Assembly: GCA_045862995.1 (NCBI GenBank)
Contig: BTVX01000007.1
Location: 62,001 to 126,000, forward strand
DNA: 64,000 nt
Origin: UBA2387 sp019454665
GTDB taxonomy: Bacteria > Armatimonadota > Fimbriimonadia > Fimbriimonadales > Fimbriimonadaceae
Direction of reading: 5' to 3'
Part shown: positions 58,743 through 64,000 of the stretch, one piece after another
Layout: every line of letters begins with the position of its first letter
How positions within the stretch are numbered: the first letter of the stretch is position 1
The notes under the pieces: model-generated
Database searches by the model: none
The model's input: only the letters and a program-made list of their open reading frames with translations
Told to the model about the DNA's origin: nothing
Position numbers and translations under genes: made by a program

Positions 58743-59711
58743 GTGGCCCTCGCCGGATTCGAAGCCTACGACCTGCGCAACCCCGGCGTCGAACTCGACC
58801 TCGACTGGGTGGTAGCCGTGCGCGTCAACCGTTCCGCTGCCGAGCGCCGCGCCGCCACGTTGGGAGGAAGGCGAACGGTCAAGAAGCAGTGGCAGGCGCG
58901 TTGGCTCGTCCAAGCCATCCGCTGCATGGACCTCACCACGCTGAGCGGCGACGACACGCCCGGGACGGTGGTTCGACTGTGCCACAAGGCCATGCACCCC
59001 GTCCGCCACGACCTGATGCGTTCACTTGGGCTCGACAGCCTGAAGGTGGGGGCCGTGTGCGTCTACCATCGGTTTGTCCCCACGTGCGTCAGGGCCCTCG
59101 AAGGCTCGGGGATTCCGGTCGCGGCCGTCTCGACGGCCTTCCCGCACGGGTTCGCTCCCCTCGCCACTCGGCTACAGGAGATTCGCGAAAGCGTGGCGGC
59201 GGGCGCCCGCGAGATCGACGTCGTGCTGGATCGGTCGCTCGTGCTCACCGGCGCATGGCAGACGCTCTACGACGAGGTGCGCCAGATGCGGGAGGCGTGC
59301 GGCGAAGCCCACCTCAAGACGATCCTCGCCACGGGTGAATTGGGCACCCTGACCAACGTTGCGCGGGCCAGCCTGATCTGCATGATGGCGGGTGCCGACT
59401 TCATCAAGACTTCCACGGGCAAGGAGCCCGTCAACGCGACCCTGCCGGTTGGACTGACGATGGTCCGAGCCATCCGCGAGTTCGGCCAGCGCACGGGATT
59501 CCGCGTGGGCTTCAAGCCGGCGGGCGGCATCCGGACGGCCAAGCAATCGCTCGATTGGCTCATCCTCATGAAGGAGGAACTCGGCGACGCATGGCTGGAG
59601 CCCAAGCTGTTCCGCCTGGGCGCGAGTTCGCTGTTGACCGACATCGAGCGGCAGTTGGAGCACTTTGCCACGGGTCGCTACTCCGCCGAGTTCCGCCATC
59701 CGAGCCCTTAG
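58743..59711 (+). CDS. deoC: Deoxyribose-phosphate aldolase
   Basis: A 322-residue class I aldolase that splits 2-deoxyribose 5-phosphate to glyceraldehyde 3-phosphate and acetaldehyde in nucleoside breakdown. LKTILATGEL carries one active Lys, FIKTSTGK the Schiff-base Lys, and GFKPAGGIRT the phosphate-binding loop. An N-terminal extension of about 60 residues makes it longer than the 220-residue enzyme and like the 2-domain form. GTG start, preceded by a CATAAT box. It is followed by the CBM9-like gene after 24 bases. Confidence 0.95.
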   Translation: MALAGFEAYDLRNPGVELDLDWVVAVRVNRSAAERRAATLGGRRTVKKQWQARWLVQAIRCMDLTTLSGDDTPGTVVRLCHKAMHPVRHDLMRSLGLDSLKVGAVCVYHRFVPTCVRALEGSGIPVAAVSTAFPHGFAPLATRLQEIRESVAAGAREIDVVLDRSLVLTGAWQTLYDEVRQMREACGEAHLKTILATGELGTLTNVARASLICMMAGADFIKTSTGKEPVNATLPVGLTMVRAIREFGQRTGFRVGFKPAGGIRTAKQSLDWLILMKEELGDAWLEPKLFRLGASSLLTDIERQLEHFATGRYSAEFRHPSP

Positions 59712-59723
59712 GCGCGGGCGGTG

Positions 59724-59729
59724 TACACT
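59724..59729 (+). promoter_or_regulatory. -10 box (TACACT) of the CBM9-like gene, leaderless type
   Basis: TACACT ends 6 bases before ATG 59736. Confidence 0.4.
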
Positions 59730-59735
59730 CCCCCG

Positions 59736-60767
59736 ATGATCGCGCTCGCCGCTGCGATGGCCATGATCCAACCCGACTTTTCCGTGCCGCCCAAGGGCTA
59801 CGTGTGCACCCGCGTCACCGAGCCCGTCCGCTTCGACGGCAAACTGAACGAGGGCGCGTGGGCCGCCGCCCCGTGGACCGATGCGTTCGTGGACATCGAA
59901 GGCGACAAGAAGCCCAAACCTCGGTTCCTAACGCGGGCGAAGATGCTCTGGGACGACGAGTTCTTCTATGTCGCCGCCGAGATGGAGGAGCCGAACGTCT
60001 GGGCGACCCTGACCCAGCACGACTCGGTCATCTTCCACGACAACGATTTCGAGGTGTTCATCGACCCCGACGGAGACAACCACCGCTACTACGAGTTCGA
60101 GATAAACGCCCTGAACACGACGTGGGATCTGTTCCTGCCGCGACCCTACCGCGATGGCGGGCCCGCGATGAACGCGTGGGAGATTCCGGGGCTGCGCTCG
60201 GCGGTCCACGTGCGCGGGACGCTCAACGACCCCTCCGACACGGACGAGGGCTGGACGGTCGAGATCGCGTTTCCGTGGTCGGTGCTCAAGGAGTGCGCCC
60301 CCGGAGGCTCGCCGCCCAAGCCCGGCGACCAGTGGCGCGTGAACTTCTCGCGCGTCGAATGGGACGTCGAAGTCTTGGACGGCAAGACGCGCAAGGTGGC
60401 CAACCGACCCGAACACAACTGGGTTTGGTCGCCGCAAGGCGTCATCGACATGCACCGGCCCGAGCGGTGGGGCTTCGTCCAATTCAGCGCCGAACCCCCG
60501 GGAGAGGACGCCTTCCGGCCCGACCCCGACTTGCCGGCTCGCGACTACCTGCACAAGCTGTACTACGCGCAGCGCACCTTTCGGAGCAAGCACGGCCGCT
60601 GGGCGAAGACGGTGGGCGAACTCGAAGTCGGCGAACCGCCGACGGGCTGGAACGCCGCCGAGGTGCAGACCACCGAGAGCCTCTTCGAGATCGTCCTCCA
60701 GTCGAAATCGAACCCGCAGCGGTCGTGGCGCATCGCGCAGGACTCCCGCTGCTGGACGCAAGGCTGA
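59736..60767 (+). CDS. CBM9-like (carbohydrate-binding domain) protein
   Basis: A 343-residue protein. After a short hydrophobic start (MIALAAAMAMI, a possible weak signal peptide) lies a jelly-roll domain with VRFDGKLNEGAWAAAPWTD, AKMLWDDEFFYVAAEM, NDFEVFIDPDGDNHRYYEFEINA and AFPWSVLKE, the order seen in family 9 carbohydrate-binding modules and related DOMON-type domains. The last 80 residues are a separate alpha/beta extension. Such proteins bind sugars or act beside glycosidases. ATG 59736 was chosen by its -10 box; a GTG lies 15 bases upstream. Confidence 0.85.
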   Translation: MIALAAAMAMIQPDFSVPPKGYVCTRVTEPVRFDGKLNEGAWAAAPWTDAFVDIEGDKKPKPRFLTRAKMLWDDEFFYVAAEMEEPNVWATLTQHDSVIFHDNDFEVFIDPDGDNHRYYEFEINALNTTWDLFLPRPYRDGGPAMNAWEIPGLRSAVHVRGTLNDPSDTDEGWTVEIAFPWSVLKECAPGGSPPKPGDQWRVNFSRVEWDVEVLDGKTRKVANRPEHNWVWSPQGVIDMHRPERWGFVQFSAEPPGEDAFRPDPDLPARDYLHKLYYAQRTFRSKHGRWAKTVGELEVGEPPTGWNAAEVQTTESLFEIVLQSKSNPQRSWRIAQDSRCWTQG

Positions 60768-60805
60768 AGCAGGAGACGAGGGGCCGACCGGCGAACCGAT
60801 AGCCG

Positions 60806-62110
60806 ATGTCATCCTCCTACACGGGCACGCCCAGTTTCGGCAAGCGCTTTCGGCTCATCCTCCGCGAATCGGGAACCGTCCGCGAGATGGGCGGCGAAGA
60901 GATGTCCCTGGCGGTCGGCATCGTGGACAGCATCTTCACGAACGCGCTCGATACGGATGCCAGCGACATCCACCTGCAGCCCGAACGCAACCAACTCCGC
61001 ATCCGCTTCCGTCAGGACGGCATCTTGCAGGATGCGGGCCAATTGCCTCCCGAGCAAGCCCAGAACGTGCTGACCCGCCTCAAGCTCGCCGCAGGCATGC
61101 GCATTGACGAAATGCGCGAACCGCAGGATGGACGCATCGACATGGAGTACGGGGGACGCCGGCTCAGCGCCCGCGCCTCGTGCGTGCCTGCACTGAACGG
61201 CGAGAAGATGGTCTTGCGCTTGCTCGACCCGGTGGCGATGAAGGTCGAACTCCCCAAGCTGGGCATGCCCGAGGATATGCTCAAGAACTGGATGCGCGCC
61301 ATCCAGATGCCCTACGGCATGATCATCGTTACGGGTCCAACGGGTTCCGGTAAGACGTCCACGCTCTACGCCTCGATCAACCAACTCGATTCGAAGACGC
61401 GCAACATCGTCACGGTCGAAGACCCCGTCGAGTACGAATTCGAAAAGAACATCGCCCAGGTGCAGGTCACCGAGCGGCTCACGTTTCCCAAGGTCATGCG
61501 CTCGTTCTTGCGGCAAGACCCGGACGTGATGATGGTCGGCGAAATGCGGGATGCCGAGTCGCTCAACATCGGCATCCAAGCCGCCCTCACCGGCCACTTG
61601 GTGCTCACGACGCTCCACACGAACAACGCCGTCGAGACGATCAGCCGTATGTTGGACATGAAGGCGGAGCGGTTCCTGATCGCCAGCACGGTCGTGGCGA
61701 TTCTTGGTCAACGCTTGGTGCGCTTGGTCTGCGGCCGCTGTCGCCAGCCCTATAAGCCCACCGAGGACGAGATCGCGATGCTCAGGCTCAAAGAGGGCCA
61801 CTTGGCGGGTGGCAAGTTCATGAAGGGCGTCGGCTGCGATGCGTGCCGCGGTACGGGCTACAAGGGCCGAACGGGCGTGTTTGAGCTGATCATGGGCACC
61901 CACGCGTTTCGCCAAGCGGTCGCCGACACCACCTCGATGGACAGCATCGTGCGCGCCGCCCGCGAACAGGGGTACCGGACCATGCTGGAAGACGGCGTGA
62001 TGAAGGTCGTCAACGGCTGGACCACGCCCGACGAGGTCATTCGCGCCGTGTACACGCAGGTGGTGGACAAGCCCGTGGGCGTCGAGCCCATGGTCTCCAC
62101 CGAGGCCTAG
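60806..62110 (+). CDS. GspE/PilB-family secretion ATPase
   Basis: A 434-residue type II secretion/type IV pilus assembly ATPase. SDIHLQPERNQLRIRFRQDG is the N2 domain; GPTGSGKTST (Lys183) is Walker A; the Asp box (VTVEDPVEYEFE), the Walker B region (LRQDPDVMMVGEMRDAES) and the His box (TGHLVLTTLHTNNA) follow. The zinc tetracysteine CGRC (309-312) and CDAC (344-347) identifies GspE/PilB rather than PilT. The N1 domain is missing, so it is a short form. No pilin or GspF neighbour is present; the other components must lie elsewhere. Weakly leadered ATG. Confidence 0.93.
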   Translation: MSSSYTGTPSFGKRFRLILRESGTVREMGGEEMSLAVGIVDSIFTNALDTDASDIHLQPERNQLRIRFRQDGILQDAGQLPPEQAQNVLTRLKLAAGMRIDEMREPQDGRIDMEYGGRRLSARASCVPALNGEKMVLRLLDPVAMKVELPKLGMPEDMLKNWMRAIQMPYGMIIVTGPTGSGKTSTLYASINQLDSKTRNIVTVEDPVEYEFEKNIAQVQVTERLTFPKVMRSFLRQDPDVMMVGEMRDAESLNIGIQAALTGHLVLTTLHTNNAVETISRMLDMKAERFLIASTVVAILGQRLVRLVCGRCRQPYKPTEDEIAMLRLKEGHLAGGKFMKGVGCDACRGTGYKGRTGVFELIMGTHAFRQAVADTTSMDSIVRAAREQGYRTMLEDGVMKVVNGWTTPDEVIRAVYTQVVDKPVGVEPMVSTEA

Positions 62111-62116
62111 AGGGGC

Positions 62117-62231
62117 TCGGGCTTGCTGCCCCGCGAGTCCCTTTCGAGACTTCGGCCCGTAGTCTGGGTCGAAGGGATGCACCCGGCACGCGCGGGCCGA
62201 ACCTCAAGGTGACGCGGCGCAGCAAGCCCGA
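62117..62231. ncRNA. Structured intergenic element closed by a 13-bp stem
   Basis: TCGGGCTTGCTGC at 62117-62129 pairs perfectly with GCAGCAAGCCCGA at 62219-62231. Inside, CCCGCG (62130-62135) pairs with CGCGGG (62191-62196), and a long hairpin (TCCCT..TCGA..GACT with AGTC..TCGA..AGGGA, about 62139-62177) fills the centre. It occupies almost the whole 136-base space between the convergent GspE and M14 genes. It could be a small RNA, a bidirectional terminator or a repeat element. It lacks the GGUCAGG..GGAAGCAGC core of SRP RNA. Strand and nature are open. Confidence 0.45.
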
Positions 62232-62246
62232 CGTGTTGGTTCGATC

Positions 62247-63851
62247 CTAGCCGAGGGGTCCGGGCACGATCCGCGAGACGGCCCGCACGGGCTCGTGGGT
62301 TCGGCGGACGGGGTACGGCTTGTCGGCAGCGATCATGCCGTCGAGGAAGTCCCACGCCGCCAAGCCATCCAAGCTCTTGGGCTCGGCCAGGTTGAACAGC
62401 AAGACTCCAAGCGGTTGGGCCGTGCGGACGAGATAGGCGCCCGATCGAAACTCGGTGGGCTTGGCGGGGCCATACGATCCCAACACGGTCTTCAGGTTGT
62501 GTCCCTGAAAGGCCGAACGCGCCGCCTGGACCTCGCTGACCAGAAACTCTTGGGCCTGGGTTTGCCACGCCTGCGTGAGCACCTCGACGACGATGCCGTG
62601 GCGGGCGAGGAGTTCGACGGCCTTGGTTGCTTCGGCGGGCAGGATGTAGGCGGTGGGGAAGCGCTCGGTCTCCGTCGCCTTGAACCGGTCGAAGACGCGA
62701 GCCTTGACCTTCATCAAGTCGGTCGGCTTCTCAACGGTGCGCGGGCTGCCTTGGGGCCGTGGCCTCTCGACGAGAACGTCCTCGACGCCCCGATCGGCCA
62801 TCTCGAACCGAACGCCGAAGGGAGGAGCGGCCTGCGGCTGAGTGCCCAATTGGATCATCCGCGCATCGGCGGCACGGGTCATGGCGACGATGCGGCGCCC
62901 GTCGCGCCCGACTTTGGCCAGAACGGCGTCCACGAATCGTTTGGTCACGTCCACCCGCTCAGAGAAAGAGCAGTAGCTGAGCGCCTCGGAGAGAACGCCA
63001 ATGCGGTTGCGGAGCCCGGCGTAGTTGGTCACATAACGCCCCTCCCAGCCAAACACCAGCCACGACGCGCCTTGTTGGTTCTGCGAGAGGTTGCCGTAAT
63101 CGAACGTCTCCAGCCCGGTCCGTCGCAACTCGCGGCGCACTTGGGGCAGCAGTTCGTCGCGGCTGTAGCCGAGGATGCCGGGGTCGGTGTCGGGGTGGAG
63201 CGGCGGGGAATACGTGATCGGATAGCCGTGGCGGGTCCCGTTGGTGGTGTGCAGGTCCATGATCACGTCGGGGTCCCAGCGGTTGTAGATGTTGGCGAGC
63301 ACGGCCCGCATCTCGGGAGACTCGGCCTTCATGCAGTCACGGTTGAGGTCGAGCCCTTGTCCGTTGAGTCGTTGGCCGATGGGGTCGGGCCCGTTTTGGC
63401 TGCCTCGGTTGCGGTTCTGGGGACCGAAAGCGTCGTTGCCGTCGCTGTTGTAGATCGGCGTCGTGACCAGCACGATCTTCTCAAGGACGCTGCCCTTGGG
63501 CTTGCGCGCCATATCGCGCAGCATCATCAGCACGACTTCCTTGCCTTCGACCTCGCCCGCGTGGATGTTGGCCTGGACGTAGACGATGGGCTTGCCGGAG
63601 CGGCGCGCCTGTTCGGGCGTGTGAACGGGCGGAATGCTGGCGATCACGAGCGGGATGTCCTTGCCGCCGGTGCTTTGGCCGATGGTCTGCACCAGGTACG
63701 GCGCCCCAAGCTTCTGCAACTGGTCGAGGAAGGCCAGCACGTCGGCGTGGTGCGAGGTCTCCTTGTAATCGGTGCGTTCGGCGCGGGTCAGCGGCCACGG
63801 ATCGCCCTGAACCAATCCGAGACCGAGGGCGAGAAGGGCAAGACCGTGCAT
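62247..63851 (-). CDS. Secreted zinc carboxypeptidase, family M14
   Basis: A 534-residue peptidase with a signal peptide (first 16 residues, MHGLALLALGLGLVQG). The metal motif HxxE is His97-x2-Glu100 in NIHAGEVEG, the third ligand is His in MDLHTTNG, and the catalytic Glu lies in GVLSEALSYC. LNRDCMKAESPEMRA is the usual Arg-bearing substrate loop. The C-terminal 200 residues are a separate beta-rich/helical extension. It probably trims peptides outside the cytoplasm. It is convergent with the GspE gene across a structured element. Confidence 0.92.
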   Translation of the reverse strand: MHGLALLALGLGLVQGDPWPLTRAERTDYKETSHHADVLAFLDQLQKLGAPYLVQTIGQSTGGKDIPLVIASIPPVHTPEQARRSGKPIVYVQANIHAGEVEGKEVVLMMLRDMARKPKGSVLEKIVLVTTPIYNSDGNDAFGPQNRNRGSQNGPDPIGQRLNGQGLDLNRDCMKAESPEMRAVLANIYNRWDPDVIMDLHTTNGTRHGYPITYSPPLHPDTDPGILGYSRDELLPQVRRELRRTGLETFDYGNLSQNQQGASWLVFGWEGRYVTNYAGLRNRIGVLSEALSYCSFSERVDVTKRFVDAVLAKVGRDGRRIVAMTRAADARMIQLGTQPQAAPPFGVRFEMADRGVEDVLVERPRPQGSPRTVEKPTDLMKVKARVFDRFKATETERFPTAYILPAEATKAVELLARHGIVVEVLTQAWQTQAQEFLVSEVQAARSAFQGHNLKTVLGSYGPAKPTEFRSGAYLVRTAQPLGVLLFNLAEPKSLDGLAAWDFLDGMIAADKPYPVRRTHEPVRAVSRIVPGPLG

Positions 63852-64000
63852 GGGGCGTTGTTACCCGATTCCGGTGTCGTCTCTGTGGCTCGGCGGTCGG
63901 CCGAGTCGGTTGCGGGCACCACCAACCGCCAACCTCGATCCGGGGTGCCACGGTCTGACCGGGCCCGAGCGCATCCGCACCCCCAGAACGCCCCTGCCCG
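63852..64000. other. Window end, no feature recognised
   Basis: 149 bases upstream of the M14 gene. A weak TAACAA lies 6 bases before that ATG. Otherwise no coding frame, repeat or RNA is recognised. A neighbouring gene may begin beyond the window. Confidence 0.5.

Noticed and set aside
62117..62231. SRP (4.5S) RNA
   Set aside because: The size and closing stem were suggestive, but the conserved GGUCAGG and GGAAGCAGC core is absent on both strands.

Overview
This window is 64 kb of gene-dense, GC-rich (roughly 60-65 percent by eye) bacterial chromosome with both strands in use and no gap above 300 bases without an identified feature. The cell is flagellated (flagellin) and rod-growing (PBP1A plus PBP2). 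It is probably diderm, given the exosortase/EpsI pair, lipid-linked glycan genes, a beta-barrel-like protein and a sigma/anti-sigma/RseB-like set. A PafA/Dop family gene outside an actinobacterial context, SepF, the many secreted peptidases and the promoter style are compatible with Armatimonadota (Fimbriimonadia-like). That placement is an inference from gene content and not a database result.

Layout. 1-8.4 kb: an MHS-type MFS transporter, a small beta-barrel-like protein, an ECF sigma/anti-sigma/RseB-like operon, then PBP1A and PBP2. 8.3-13.3 kb (minus): an envelope-glycan operon of Rieske oxygenase, two GT2 glycosyltransferases and an O-antigen-ligase/TPR protein. 13.3-17 kb: PafA/Dop-family enzyme, TPR lipoprotein, flagellin. 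17.1-21.1 kb (minus): a second glycan operon (propeller-like protein, GT4, GDP-mannose dehydratase, creatininase-family enzyme). 21.2-30.1 kb: tRNA-Ile, a class V aminotransferase, a DUF2325-like protein, a membrane protein, a divergent AddB/AddA-like pair that seems to lack nuclease activity, and tRNA-Ala. 30.2-33.4 kb: groES-groEL under two CIRCE operators, with a four-helix-bundle gene between purine-rich inverted repeats separating the two cistrons and a second four-helix-bundle gene behind them. 33.4-45 kb: DinB-like protein, acyl-CoA dehydrogenase, SdhC, a LolA-like/thioredoxin-like fusion, a large secreted protein, S10 peptidase, EamA transporter, ECF sigma factor, alpha/beta hydrolase. 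45-50.3 kb: exosortase/EpsI and two tandem GT4 genes. 50.3-64 kb: M32 peptidase, a broken IS110 element, SepF-YggS-HisI, amino acid permease, HicBA, GlyA, DeoC, a CBM9-like protein, a GspE/PilB ATPase, a structured intergenic element and an M14 peptidase.

How it works together. Three blocks (8-13, 17-21 and 45-50 kb) carry at least five glycosyltransferases plus polymerase/ligase, sugar-nucleotide and exosortase functions, so export and decoration of an extracellular polysaccharide or glycoprotein layer is the dominant theme. Three peptidases (S10, M32, M14) and an amino acid permease point to peptide use.

Regulation. About twenty first-in-operon genes have a TANNNT-like -10 box ending 5-10 bases before the start codon, which predicts widespread leaderless transcription. 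This pattern was used to choose several start codons, and those calls are flagged as inference.
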